A DNA stretch of 64,000 bases from Bin55 sp965220235 (GTDB taxonomy: Bacteria > Pseudomonadota > Gammaproteobacteria > Pseudomonadales > Azotimanducaceae), in assembly GCA_965220235.1 (NCBI GenBank), contig OZ244815.1, positions 3,472,001 through 3,536,000 on the forward strand, in the 5' to 3' direction. The notes under the pieces were generated by a model. It made no database searches. It was not told the origin of the DNA and saw nothing but the letters and a program-made list of their open reading frames with translations. The position numbers and the translations under genes are program-made. This document shows, one piece after another, positions 8,640 to 17,329 of the stretch (positions within the stretch are counted from its first letter, which is position 1; the number at the start of each line of letters is the position of its first letter).

Positions 8640-9764
8640 TTAGCCGACCACCGACGCATCCAACAGCGAGGATATCTCCTCGTCATTGAATCCACTATCC
8701 ACTAAAACGCTCCGCGTGTCCTGGCCTGGTGTGCGAGCACTATGCGAAACTTCTGCCTGAGAACGACTAAATCGCGGAGACGGCGCCGGTTGGATGACCC
8801 CGTCCACATCAACGAACGTCTGACGCGCGCGATTGTGTGGGTGTGAGGGTGCCTCCCAAATAGACAAAACAGGAGCGAAGCAAATATCAGTACCCTCCAT
8901 GATGGCACACCACTCATCTCGGGTCTTCGATTTGAAGATGGCCGTCAGTACCTCCCTCTTCTCTACCCAACCATCGCGGTCCATCTGCGCATCAAAATCT
9001 GTCGCGTTAACTCCGGAATGCTCAACTAACAGCTCATAAAACTGGGGCTCGATCGAACCGACACAGATGTACTTGCCATCACTAGTTTCGTAAGTTCCAT
9101 AGAAATGTGCGCCTCCATCCAGCATGTTGCTTCCGCGTTCTGGTACGAATCCATAGTCCTTCATCCCGAAAAATGCCGACATCAAACTTGCTGCGCCATC
9201 AACCATCGCGGCGTCGACGACTTGCCCTTTCCCGGACTTTTGCGCTTCAAGCATGGCGCAAACCAAGCCAAACGCGAGCAACATGCCACCACCGCCGAAA
9301 TCGCCAACGAGGTTCAACGGTGGGACAGGCTTGCCTCCCGGCTCACCAATTGCGTGAAGTGCACCAGCTAGACCAATGTAGTTGATGTCATGCCCGGCGG
9401 CGTGTGCCAATGGACCTTCTTGTCCCCAACCGGTCATGCGACCATAAACGATCTTTGCATTCCGCCCGAAACAGTCTTCAGGTCCAACGCCTAACCGCTC
9501 GGTAACGCCTGGTCGAAACCCTTCGAAAATCGCATCAGCGTTTTCACAGAGTTTCAAAACGACCTCAGCACCTTCTGCCTTTTTTAAATCAACAGCGATG
9601 GACCTGCGGTTACGCTGCATGACATCCCGCGGCTGACGAGGATTCGCAACGATTCTGTCGACTCGAATAACCTCTGCGCCCATATCCGACAGCATCATGC
9701 CGCAAAACGGACCCGGACCAATACCCGCTAACTCGATTACGCGAAAACCCTCTAACGGTCCCAT
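8640..9764 (-). CDS. alpha-methylacyl-CoA racemase-like CoA-transferase family III
   Basis: Family III CoA-transferase fold (CaiB/BaiF), 374 residues from the ATG at 9764; an in-frame start at 9782 is also open. The segments GHDINYIGLAGAL (His) and NLVGDFGGGG (Asp) match the racemase branch, which interconverts 2R- and 2S-methyl-branched acyl-CoAs before beta-oxidation. It is the first gene of the leftward operon with the ligase, crotonase and phytanoyl-CoA dioxygenase-like genes. Together these suggest breakdown of a methyl-branched or isoprenoid-derived acid. Confidence 0.88.
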   Translation of the reverse strand: MGPLEGFRVIELAGIGPGPFCGMMLSDMGAEVIRVDRIVANPRQPRDVMQRNRRSIAVDLKKAEGAEVVLKLCENADAIFEGFRPGVTERLGVGPEDCFGRNAKIVYGRMTGWGQEGPLAHAAGHDINYIGLAGALHAIGEPGGKPVPPLNLVGDFGGGGMLLAFGLVCAMLEAQKSGKGQVVDAAMVDGAASLMSAFFGMKDYGFVPERGSNMLDGGAHFYGTYETSDGKYICVGSIEPQFYELLVEHSGVNATDFDAQMDRDGWVEKREVLTAIFKSKTRDEWCAIMEGTDICFAPVLSIWEAPSHPHNRARQTFVDVDGVIQPAPSPRFSRSQAEVSHSARTPGQDTRSVLVDSGFNDEEISSLLDASVVG

Positions 9765-9892
9765 AAAGACGCCCCTACTCAAAATGTTGGTATCGGCGGG
9801 ATTTTACGAAGCAAAGCCCATCCAATCGAGACGCCGATTCACGAAATCGAACTCCGATAATTCCAGTTTTTAATCACCATTCAAAGTCAACT

Positions 9893-10891
9893 TTGCGCGT
9901 TTTAGGTATAGAAACGTCTTGTGATGAGACCGGGATCGCCGTGTACGATACAACCGAAGGGATCGTCGGTCAGAATATCTATAGTCAAGTCGACTTACAC
10001 GCTAAATACGGTGGCGTGGTACCTGAACTGGCATCGCGCGACCACATCCGCAAAACACTTCCTCTGATTGGTCAAACAATCGCTGATTCCGATTTATCGA
10101 TGAATGGTCTGGATGGCGTCGCGTATACCGCCGGACCGGGACTCACGCCGGCTTTGCTCGTAGGCGCTACGCTTGCCCGAGCGCTAGCCTGGTCGTTAGA
10201 CGTGCCCGCGATCGCTGTTCACCACATGGAAGCCCATTTGTTAGCGACGTTGTTAGCCCCCTCGAAGCCTCAATTTCCCTTTATCTCTTTGCTCGTATCC
10301 GGTGGGCACACAATGCTCGTTAAAGCCACCGACTTTGGCGAATACGAAATCCTCGGTGAATCGCTTGACGACGCCGCTGGCGAAGCGTTCGACAAGACCG
10401 CGAAGCTACTAGATCTAGGCTATCCTGGTGGACCCGAAATCGCTCGTCTCGCTCAACAAGGCACATCGGGTGTGTTCACATTCCCGCGTCCTATGACCGA
10501 TCGACCCGGATTGGATTTCAGTTTCAGCGGTCTCAAAACTGCGGTTCAAACCGCAGTCAAGGAACAGAGCGATCTCACAGAACAAACACGAGCGGATATC
10601 GCGTTTGCGCTTGAGGACGCCATCGTTAGCACGCTATACATCAAGTGTCGGCACGCATTGGAAGCCCACGACATCCATCAGCTGGTATTAGCCGGTGGTG
10701 TGGCCGCCAATCAAAAACTCCGGGAGCGTATGAACGACCTGAAAGCTGACGTGCACTATCCACCGATAGCACTATGCACTGACAACGGCGCGATGATCGC
10801 GTATGCAGGTCACGAACGACTTATCCGAGGTATGTCGACCGATCTCGTCATCGATTGCCGTGCACGATGGTCGATTGAAGCAATCAATTGA
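9893..10891 (+). CDS. tsaD: tRNA N6-adenosine threonylcarbamoyltransferase TsaD
   Basis: Transfers the threonylcarbamoyl group to A37 of ANN-decoding tRNAs, working with TsaB and TsaE. The 332 residues start from TTG with the standard RVLGIETSCDETG N-terminus. The metal-binding HHMEAH motif and DDAAGEAFDK are intact. The stop codon lies inside the left arm of the 23-bp inverted repeat that frames the downstream TnpB element, so the insertion did not damage the protein. Confidence 0.97.
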   Translation: MRVLGIETSCDETGIAVYDTTEGIVGQNIYSQVDLHAKYGGVVPELASRDHIRKTLPLIGQTIADSDLSMNGLDGVAYTAGPGLTPALLVGATLARALAWSLDVPAIAVHHMEAHLLATLLAPSKPQFPFISLLVSGGHTMLVKATDFGEYEILGESLDDAAGEAFDKTAKLLDLGYPGGPEIARLAQQGTSGVFTFPRPMTDRPGLDFSFSGLKTAVQTAVKEQSDLTEQTRADIAFALEDAIVSTLYIKCRHALEAHDIHQLVLAGGVAANQKLRERMNDLKADVHYPPIALCTDNGAMIAYAGHERLIRGMSTDLVIDCRARWSIEAIN

Positions 10892-10906
10892 GGCTCTTAT
10901 GTACTT
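10884..10906. repeat. left arm of 23-bp perfect inverted repeat
   Basis: Begins TCAATTGAGGCTC and ends TGTACTT. It contains the TGA stop of tsaD and is the exact reverse complement of 12268-12290. With the intervening 1361 bases removed, the two arms would form one 46-base uninterrupted palindrome between the convergent tsaD and argB genes. Confidence 0.95.
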
Positions 10907-10945
10907 CTGTGTGTTTTCCACACTGGTTACACGGTTCCGTGTCGA
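10907..10945 (-). ncRNA. candidate 3' end of a TnpB omega/reRNA
   Basis: The 3' end of tnpB and the short space to the repeat arm contain two perfect hairpins: ACACGG/CCGTGT with a 2-base loop (10929-10942) and GTGTG/CACAC with a 5-base loop (10909-10923). TnpB guide RNAs end at the element boundary with compact structures of this sort, and the flanking bases act as guide. Only the boundary region is marked; the true 5' end is unknown and would lie inside tnpB. This is inference from position and structure. Confidence 0.4.
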
Positions 10946-12132
10946 TCAGGACTCATGTCCTGATTCTGTCTTCCTGTTGCCGACGCTGCGGGAATAGAGC
11001 CACCCGCATCAAAGAGCGCAAGCCCCTTGAGCAACACATTTTTTGCGGCGTTCACGTCGCGGTCGCCGTGATAACCGCAATGTTCGCATTGGTACCAACG
11101 ATCGTTCAACGTCAACGCTTTACTCGGTAGACTACCGCAACTCGAGCACCGTTGCGTCGTGTGTTTGGGATCGACGCGCACCAACTGACCACCGGCGCTT
11201 GCAGCCTTGTAGTCGAGTTGGGATATGAACGTCCCCCAGTTCTGCTCGAGGATCGAGCGATTCAAGCCGGCCTTCTGCTTGACTTGACGTCCTGGGGATT
11301 CTGCCGTCCCTGCCGCCGAAGCCGTCATGGCCTGAATGTCGAGATCTTCTACTGCGATCCACTTGCCATGATGTTTTACGATCTCACTCGTGAGTCGGTG
11401 CAGGTCGTTGTGACGACGCACACGTGCGCGATAACACGCCCGTGCTAACGACGCCCGTCGTTTCTTGCGACCGTTCGAACCGGTTTCACATCGACTCAAG
11501 GCACGTTGCAGGCGTCGGATTTCGGCCCGGTCAGGCGTATGACGTGGGAAGATCGTCCCATCGGACAAGGCCGCACGGAGGTGCACCCCGACATCGATCC
11601 CGATGGCTTGATTCAAGCCGAGACGCTGGGGCTTGTCGTCACAGACCAACTGGATAAAGACGCCGGTCGGTCGTTGTACGACACGGAGGACTTTGACCTT
11701 GCTTCGATCGTCGCATCGATGGTCCTGGCGCCACCGGAATCGACCGATGCCCTTGAGCTTCACGTACCCGTATTTGCCATTGAAGGTGGGTTTCTTCTGC
11801 AAGGTCTCAAACGACATCACGCCGCGTCGATACGACTTGAACCGCGGAAACCCACGACCTTGCCGGAAGAAGCGCTTGAACGCCCGTTCGACCCGGACCA
11901 ACGCCGAATCCTGACACCACCGGTCGAACTTCCGAAACCACTCGTCCTCACGGCGAAGGGTCGTCAGGGAACCACGTTGGTCGTACAGACCGATGCTCTC
12001 ACCCGTCTTCTGGTAACAGTCGATGCGTTCCTGCAGCGCGCCGTTGTAGAGGACGCGTTGTTGTGTCAGGAACTCGGCAAGTTTCCGATGCGTGTGGGCG
12101 TTGAGCTTGGCTTTATAGCTGTACGTATTCAC
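10927..12132 (-). CDS. tnpB: TnpB RNA-guided nuclease (IS605 OrfB family)
   Basis: 401-residue TnpB with all three RuvC acidic residues visible: Asp180 in GIDVG, Glu262 in VEDLD and Asp359 in GDRDVNAAKN. The zinc ribbon has Cys329, Cys332, Cys349 and Cys352. The N-terminal NALQE-like helix-turn region is intact (YNGALQERIDCY). TnpB proteins are guided by an RNA from the 3' end of their own gene and cut DNA next to a short motif, favouring element retention. The frame is complete and the catalytic residues are present, so the nuclease is probably functional. Confidence 0.95.
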   Translation of the reverse strand: MNTYSYKAKLNAHTHRKLAEFLTQQRVLYNGALQERIDCYQKTGESIGLYDQRGSLTTLRREDEWFRKFDRWCQDSALVRVERAFKRFFRQGRGFPRFKSYRRGVMSFETLQKKPTFNGKYGYVKLKGIGRFRWRQDHRCDDRSKVKVLRVVQRPTGVFIQLVCDDKPQRLGLNQAIGIDVGVHLRAALSDGTIFPRHTPDRAEIRRLQRALSRCETGSNGRKKRRASLARACYRARVRRHNDLHRLTSEIVKHHGKWIAVEDLDIQAMTASAAGTAESPGRQVKQKAGLNRSILEQNWGTFISQLDYKAASAGGQLVRVDPKHTTQRCSSCGSLPSKALTLNDRWYQCEHCGYHGDRDVNAAKNVLLKGLALFDAGGSIPAASATGRQNQDMSPDRHGTV

Positions 12133-12267
12133 AGTTATAGTATAAGCTAACCGATGCCTTCGCGCAAGACGAATCGTCGTCGCAAAGATTGACTCGTTGA
12201 TGCTAAACGCTTTCTAAATCAATAAGTTGGCTGGAATCTAAGCAAACTGTTAGCAAAATACACAGTT

Positions 12268-12290
12268 AAGTACATAAGAGCCTCAATTGA
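12268..12290. repeat. right arm of 23-bp perfect inverted repeat
   Basis: Begins AAGTACATAAG and ends CTCAATTGA, the exact reverse complement of 10884-10906. It lies 11 bases beyond the 3' end of the argB gene, which is read leftward. Confidence 0.95.
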
Positions 12291-12301
12291 ACTGGATCGA
12301 T

Positions 12302-13189
12302 CTAGGTTATCAGGGTTCCAACCCCGCCATCAGTAAACACCTCTAGCAATGTAGCGTGCGGCACACGCCCATCGATGATGTGCGCCGCTTCCACACCGCT
12401 CTCGACTGCTGACAGCGCACACTCAGTTTTAGGCAGCATACCCCCCTCAACAATCCCTTCCGCAATCAGAGAGTTAACCTCCTTACGCGAAACAGTCGAC
12501 AGGGTATTCCCATCCTTGTCGAGTAAACCTGGAGTATTTGTAAGCAGGATCAACTTAGCCGCATGTAGATGCGTCGCAACCGCTCCGGCGACGACATCAG
12601 CATTGATGTTGTACGAAGCACCATCGGGTCCCACTCCGATGGGCGCGATCACGGGGATAAAACCATTATCTTCCAACGCTTCAAGAACTTTAGTGTCAAC
12701 CGAGTCGACTGTACCGACGTGCCCCAGGTCAATGATCTCAGGCGGGTTGTACTCCCCGGACACCGACTCTATCACCATTTTCTTGGCACTGATTAGGTTG
12801 CCGTCTTTTCCCGTTAAGCCAATCGCTCGCCCACCATGAGCATTAATGATTGAAACGATCTGTGGATTGAGCAATCCACCCAACACCATTTGCACCACAT
12901 CCATGGTCCGGGCATCAGTGACTCGCATGCCATCAACGAATTTGGTTGGAATCTCTAGTTCGTCCAACAATTCGCCAATCTGCGGACCGCCACCGTGTAC
13001 GACAACCGGATTCATCCCAACTAGCTTGAGCAACACAATGTCGCGTGCGAATGCATGCTTCAGCTCATCGTCCACCATGGCATTGCCGCCATACTTGACG
13101 ACTATGGTCGCGCCTTGAAATTTCTGAATGTATGGCAGCGCCTCCTCAAGGATTCGAAACGTAACCGCATAGTTGCGCTTCACGGCCAA
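12302..13189 (-). CDS. argB: acetylglutamate kinase
   Basis: Second enzyme of arginine synthesis; phosphorylates N-acetylglutamate. 295 residues with the amino-acid-kinase nucleotide motif KYGGNAM, the substrate loop HGGGPQIGELL and the C-terminal GGMLPK segment. It is the last gene of the leftward coaBC-algC-argB set and overlaps algC by 10 bases. This order is also found in Pseudomonas relatives. Confidence 0.97.
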   Translation of the reverse strand: MAVKRNYAVTFRILEEALPYIQKFQGATIVVKYGGNAMVDDELKHAFARDIVLLKLVGMNPVVVHGGGPQIGELLDELEIPTKFVDGMRVTDARTMDVVQMVLGGLLNPQIVSIINAHGGRAIGLTGKDGNLISAKKMVIESVSGEYNPPEIIDLGHVGTVDSVDTKVLEALEDNGFIPVIAPIGVGPDGASYNINADVVAGAVATHLHAAKLILLTNTPGLLDKDGNTLSTVSRKEVNSLIAEGIVEGGMLPKTECALSAVESGVEAAHIIDGRVPHATLLEVFTDGGVGTLIT

Positions 13190-14607
13190 GCCTGCCGTGC
13201 TAAATCTGGTTCGATTCGTTCTAGCTCATGTTTGAATAGACATTTGATCCGAGCTAATGCGGATTTGTTTTCCGCCTCGAAGCGAAGCGATAGCTTGGGA
13301 CTCGTGTTTGAAGCGCGAACAAGCCCCCAACCGTCCACGAAATCAATACGAATTCCATCTGTTTTATCAACCTTTCCGCCTTCGAACGACGCACAACGCG
13401 TCAGATGCTCAACGATCTCAAATTTCCGACGGTCCTCGACCGGAATCAGTATTTCAGGGGTAGCCGGACGGCGCCCGATGTCTTGGAACAGCTCGCTCGC
13501 GTTTGATACCTTGCTAACCAGTTCAAGGAACCTTGTCCCGGCGTACGCGGCGTCATCGATGGCATACCACCGATCCGGAAAGCAAAAGTGTCCACTGAAT
13601 TCGCCGCCGAGCATGGCATTGTGTTGACATACGTGCTGTTTGATGTTCGTATGCCCCGTCGGCGAAACCACAGCATGTCCGCCACTCGTTGCTACGGTCT
13701 CCCTTACGCTGACACCGCATTTCACATCAAATACAACCGTACTAGACGGGTTGTGCGCTAATACCTCTCGGGCAAAGAGAGCGAGCAGTCGATCGGCCCA
13801 TACGTTCTCGCCCGTCTCGGTGACAACACCGACACGATCGCCATCTCCGTCAAAAGCAATGCCAGCGTCTGCGTCCGAATCAACAACGGCTCTGCGAAGA
13901 TCATTCAAGTTCGCGGGAACAGCAGGATCAGGATGGTGGTTCGGAAACGTACTGTCGACCTCTTCAAAAAGTACGGTTACATCGCACCCAATTGCCTCAA
14001 ATAGCCTTCTAGACAACACACCGGACGCACCGTTGCCACAATCGACGACCACTTGCAATGGCTTCTCAAGACGTATCTGAGAAGCAACTTCCGCAACGTA
14101 CTCGTCTAAAACGTCATAGCTTTGCAGAGAGCCTTCACCGGAACGAAACTTGCCATTCACAATACGCTTATATAGACACAAGAGCGCACCACCAGAAAAC
14201 GGAAGGCGACCTATAGCGAATTTCAGACCGTTATACGAGGCTGGATTATGTGAGCCAGTCACGACGATTGCCGCGCCCGCGTTGTGCTTCGAGGCGCCAT
14301 AGTGCACCAATGGCGTTGGTACCAAGCCAAGGTCAATGACATCAATCCCGCTTTGGCGCAGTCCCTGCGAAAGCGCTTCGAGATAACCTGGGCTTGATGC
14401 ACGGCCGTCGCGTCCGATTGCGACTGTGCGATTAGTGGAACGTTCCCAAAGCTCGGTACCGAAAGCGCGCCCAATCGCATGCACGATCTCTGGGGTCAGG
14501 TCGTCATCCACTAATCCTCGAACATCATAGGCACGGAAGATGCTCGCATCTATCGTTGACAATCCTTCGTTCTCGCCAATTGATGTTGCTTTTTCCACTA
14601 CTTTCAA
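13180..14607 (-). CDS. algC: phosphomannomutase/phosphoglucomutase (AlgC type)
   Basis: Interconverts hexose 1- and 6-phosphates for LPS and exopolysaccharide precursors. 475 residues with the phosphoserine loop VTGSHNPASYNG, the metal-binding DGDGDRVG loop, the sugar-specificity GGEFSGHF loop and the C-terminal phosphate-binding RASNTSPKLSLRFE. It overlaps coaBC upstream by 4 bases and argB downstream by 10. The dut gene that sits between coaBC and algC in many relatives is absent here. Confidence 0.95.
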   Translation of the reverse strand: MKVVEKATSIGENEGLSTIDASIFRAYDVRGLVDDDLTPEIVHAIGRAFGTELWERSTNRTVAIGRDGRASSPGYLEALSQGLRQSGIDVIDLGLVPTPLVHYGASKHNAGAAIVVTGSHNPASYNGLKFAIGRLPFSGGALLCLYKRIVNGKFRSGEGSLQSYDVLDEYVAEVASQIRLEKPLQVVVDCGNGASGVLSRRLFEAIGCDVTVLFEEVDSTFPNHHPDPAVPANLNDLRRAVVDSDADAGIAFDGDGDRVGVVTETGENVWADRLLALFAREVLAHNPSSTVVFDVKCGVSVRETVATSGGHAVVSPTGHTNIKQHVCQHNAMLGGEFSGHFCFPDRWYAIDDAAYAGTRFLELVSKVSNASELFQDIGRRPATPEILIPVEDRRKFEIVEHLTRCASFEGGKVDKTDGIRIDFVDGWGLVRASNTSPKLSLRFEAENKSALARIKCLFKHELERIEPDLARQAWP

Positions 14608-15863
14608 CCGGTTGAGCCATTCGAGGCAGTGGATCTCTCGCTTCGCGCGAGCAGACTCAACGATTCACTCACTATACGTTCCGCAACGACCGCTTTCGCC
14701 GCAAACGGAATTTCGACATCGCCACCGTCATGAATCAACGTGACCTTATTCTCAAGACTATCGAAGCCAATTGATTTATCCGAAACGTCATTTACAACAA
14801 TTACATCGAGACGCTTACGTACTCGTTTATCGCGAGCATGTTGTAGGACATCGTTGGTTTCGGCGGCGAATCCGACTATGAAAGGCTTATTCTCAAGTTT
14901 GGTCACGGAAGTGACTACATCTACAGTTGCTTCAAGCTCCAGCGACCACTCCTCCGATTCTTGCGCAGATTTCTTGATCTTGGCGTCGTGAAGTGTTTTG
15001 GGTCGGAAATCCGCAACAGCAGCAACCGCAAACAATATGTCGCAGCCATCTAGGTTTTGGTGCACTTGTTCGTGCATCTCAGCAGTAGATTCCACATCGA
15101 TTCGATGCACTCCCGGTGGGGTTTCGAGCGAGACAGGACCGCTAATCAGAATAACCTCCGCTCCTTTAGCCTGCGCCGCTGCAGCAACTGCAAACCCTTG
15201 TCGACCGGAACTAGCGTTTGTAAGGTATCGAACTGGATCGAGGCGTTCGCGAGTTGGACCAGCGGTTACTAGGACTCGAACACCCGTTGCTACGCCTTCG
15301 GGGCTGGTTGGACGATTTCCTATCTGAGTAAATACCGTTCTGACTGCATTAACGATTTCGTGCGGTTCTGACATGCGCCCCACCCCAATTTCACCGCATG
15401 CCTGATCGCCTGAATTAGGTCCTACGATTCGTACGCCGTCTTCTGTCAATTGCTTCAGGTTACGTTGTGTCGGGGCGTGTTTGAACATTTGTTGGTTCAT
15501 TGCTGGTGCCAACAAGACCGGCGCTTGAGTCGCTGCGTAGATCGTTGACATCAGGTCGTCCGCGACCCCATGCGCGAATTTCGCGATCACGTTTGCAGTT
15601 GCAGGTGCTACCACAAACAGATCAGACGTTCTCGCCAATTCGATGTGCCCCATCGATCGTTCCGCTTCTACGTCCCATAACGACTGTCTGACTCTCTCTC
15701 CCGAAACCGCTGCTAACGTAGCACTAGTAACGAAGTTCTCTGCAGCTTTGGTCAGCACGGGGATTACCCGATATCCTGACGAAGTTAGTTGCCTGACAAG
15801 CTCAGGTGTCTTATAGGCAGCGATGCCTCCGGTGATGCCCAAGACAATTGTTTGATTCGCCAT
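14604..15863 (-). CDS. coaBC: bifunctional CoaBC: phosphopantothenoylcysteine synthetase/decarboxylase
   Basis: Two successive steps of coenzyme A synthesis. The N-terminal flavin-dependent decarboxylase half has the ITGGIAAYK start, APAMNQQM and the catalytic Cys in DQACGEIGVGRM. The C-terminal synthetase half begins near TAGPTRERLDPVRYLTN. The ATG at 15863 (GGAG just upstream) gives the family N-terminus MANQTIVLG; a TTG at 15887 is also open but less likely. First gene of the coaBC-algC-argB operon, divergent from rpmB. Confidence 0.96.
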   Translation of the reverse strand: MANQTIVLGITGGIAAYKTPELVRQLTSSGYRVIPVLTKAAENFVTSATLAAVSGERVRQSLWDVEAERSMGHIELARTSDLFVVAPATANVIAKFAHGVADDLMSTIYAATQAPVLLAPAMNQQMFKHAPTQRNLKQLTEDGVRIVGPNSGDQACGEIGVGRMSEPHEIVNAVRTVFTQIGNRPTSPEGVATGVRVLVTAGPTRERLDPVRYLTNASSGRQGFAVAAAAQAKGAEVILISGPVSLETPPGVHRIDVESTAEMHEQVHQNLDGCDILFAVAAVADFRPKTLHDAKIKKSAQESEEWSLELEATVDVVTSVTKLENKPFIVGFAAETNDVLQHARDKRVRKRLDVIVVNDVSDKSIGFDSLENKVTLIHDGGDVEIPFAAKAVVAERIVSESLSLLARSERSTASNGSTG

Positions 15864-16109
15864 GTCTCCGCCAAGTAGGTGACCCAAACGTCATCATTGT
15901 TTGGGCAAACTACCGTAAGTTCGTAAACGTATCAAGGAATTATGGCAGTAGCGCATGTTTCGATAGCCATCCTAGAAATTTCAAAAAGCTATCAATTAAC
16001 CGTGCTTTTGACCAAGCGAAGGAGAGAAACGCCGTGAAATGTCGATTTTGGTTTGCGGAACGCATAAGATTTCAGTTTAATTCCCGCCCTAATCCAAACC
16101 CCGACGGTC

Positions 16110-16346
16110 ATGTCTAGAGTTTGTCAGGTCACAGGAAAAAAGCCGATGACCGGAAACAACGTCTCGCACGCGAAGAATCGCACAAAGCGAAGATTCAATC
16201 CCAACCTGCACACGCATCGCTTCTGGGTGGATAGCGAGAACCGTTACGTGAAACTCACGCTGTCAAAAGCGGGAATGCGCATCATCGACAAGAAGGGCAT
16301 TGATGCTGTGTTAACTGATCTGCGTAATCAAGGAGTCAAGATCTGA
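16110..16346 (+). CDS. rpmB: 50S ribosomal protein L28
   Basis: 78 residues, complete, with the family start SRVCQVTGKKPMTGNNVSHA and the basic NRTKRRFNPN segment. Its TGA overlaps the ATG of rpmG by one base. The rpmB-rpmG-mutM order is common in gammaproteobacteria. Confidence 0.98.
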   Translation: MSRVCQVTGKKPMTGNNVSHAKNRTKRRFNPNLHTHRFWVDSENRYVKLTLSKAGMRIIDKKGIDAVLTDLRNQGVKI

Positions 16347-16510
16347 TGGCAAGCAAGCGCGAAAAAGTTAAGCTAGAGTCGAGCGCCGGTACGGGGCACT
16401 ACTACACAACCGATAAAAACAAGCAAAATACGCCCGGCAAACTAGCGATGCGTAAGTACGACCCGGTCGCACGTAAACACGTTATCTACAACGAAACGCG
16501 ACTTAAGTAA
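16346..16510 (+). CDS. rpmG: 50S ribosomal protein L33
   Basis: 54 residues beginning MASKREKVKLESSAGTGHYY and ending with the RKHVIYNETRLK tail typical of L33. It starts on the last base of the L28 stop codon and ends 3 bases before the formamidopyrimidine-DNA glycosylase gene. This is the zinc-free form, with no Cys-x-x-Cys pairs. Confidence 0.97.
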   Translation: MASKREKVKLESSAGTGHYYTTDKNKQNTPGKLAMRKYDPVARKHVIYNETRLK

Positions 16511-16513
16511 ACC

Positions 16514-17329
16514 ATACCCGAACTACCTGAGGTTGAAACGACGCGGCGCGGCATCGCTCGCGCTCTTGTTGGCTATAGCTTAGAAAGCCTCGAAGTTCGC
16601 GAACACCGTTTTCGCTGGCCAGTCGACCTACCGACCAGTGAGATCGTCGGCCAGAAACTGAACGATGTCGGCCGACGTGGCAAATATCTTCTCCTTGCCT
16701 TCGATCGCGGGGTCTTACTGCTTCATCTAGGTATGAGCGGGCATCTGCGTGTCGTTAGATCAGATGCGCCACTACGACCACACGACCACATCGATTTTGA
16801 ATTCGAAGACGAGAGAGTGCTTCGATTCAATGACCCACGTCGATTTGGTAGCGTACATTGGCGCACGCACGCAATACTCGAGCACCCGTTGTTAGTCAAC
16901 CTCGGAGTAGAACCATTAAGCGACGCATTCGATGGTACATATCTGTACGAACGATCGCGACAACGCAGTGCCGCAGTTAAGAATTTCATAATGGACGCCC
17001 ACACTGTCGTGGGCGTAGGCAACATTTACGCAAATGAAGCCCTCTTCTTAGCGCGGATCAGACCGACCACTATAGCTGGATCGATCTCTCGATTACGCTA
17101 CGACCGGCTTGCGGATGCAATCAAGTTGATTCTTCAGCGCGCAATCGATGCTGGTGGTACGACCCTTCGCGATTTTGTCAGGTATGACGGAAAGCCTGGT
17201 TACTTCGCGCTACAGCTCGATGTGTACGGTCGCGCAGGGAAAGCGTGCGTCCATTGCGGTAGAAACCTGAAGGGGATCGTGTTAGGTCAGCGTCAAACAG
17301 TCTACTGTTCGAACTGCCAGCGTCGCTAA
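16514..17329 (+). CDS. mutM: formamidopyrimidine-DNA glycosylase with AUA start codon
   Basis: Excises 8-oxoguanine and nicks the DNA. The active enzyme must begin with Pro (after Met removal) followed by Glu. In this frame the PELPEVETTRRGI start is directly preceded by ATA at 16514, 3 bases after the rpmG stop. No ATG, GTG or TTG can give this end; the next ATG (16733) would remove the catalytic N-terminus. From ATA the product is 271 residues, the normal length. The lysine in GRRGKYLL and the C-terminal four-Cys zinc finger (CVHCG, CSNCQ) are intact. It converges with coaD, overlapping by 4 bases. Confidence 0.95.
   Translation: MPELPEVETTRRGIARALVGYSLESLEVREHRFRWPVDLPTSEIVGQKLNDVGRRGKYLLLAFDRGVLLLHLGMSGHLRVVRSDAPLRPHDHIDFEFEDERVLRFNDPRRFGSVHWRTHAILEHPLLVNLGVEPLSDAFDGTYLYERSRQRSAAVKNFIMDAHTVVGVGNIYANEALFLARIRPTTIAGSISRLRYDRLADAIKLILQRAIDAGGTTLRDFVRYDGKPGYFALQLDVYGRAGKACVHCGRNLKGIVLGQRQTVYCSNCQRR

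Larger units (their letters stand above)
10884..12290. mobile_element. lone-TnpB (IS200/IS605-type) element inside a perfect inverted repeat
   Basis: A tnpB gene on the minus strand with no TnpA, placed between the convergent ends of tsaD and argB. Outer arms at 10884-10906 and 12268-12290 are exact reverse complements over 23 bases. Inside them lie short hairpins at 10909-10923 (GTGTG/CACAC) and 12245-12267 (AACTGT/ACAGTT), like the subterminal hairpins used by Y1-transposases of this family. IS200/IS605 elements normally lack terminal inverted repeats, so the outer arms may be two halves of a palindromic target rather than element ends. No direct target duplication was found. Confidence 0.75.

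Noticed and set aside
11506..12150. Rightward 214-codon reading antisense to tnpB.
   Set aside because: It is a shadow of the well-supported TnpB gene, whose catalytic residues and zinc ribbon are on the other strand.
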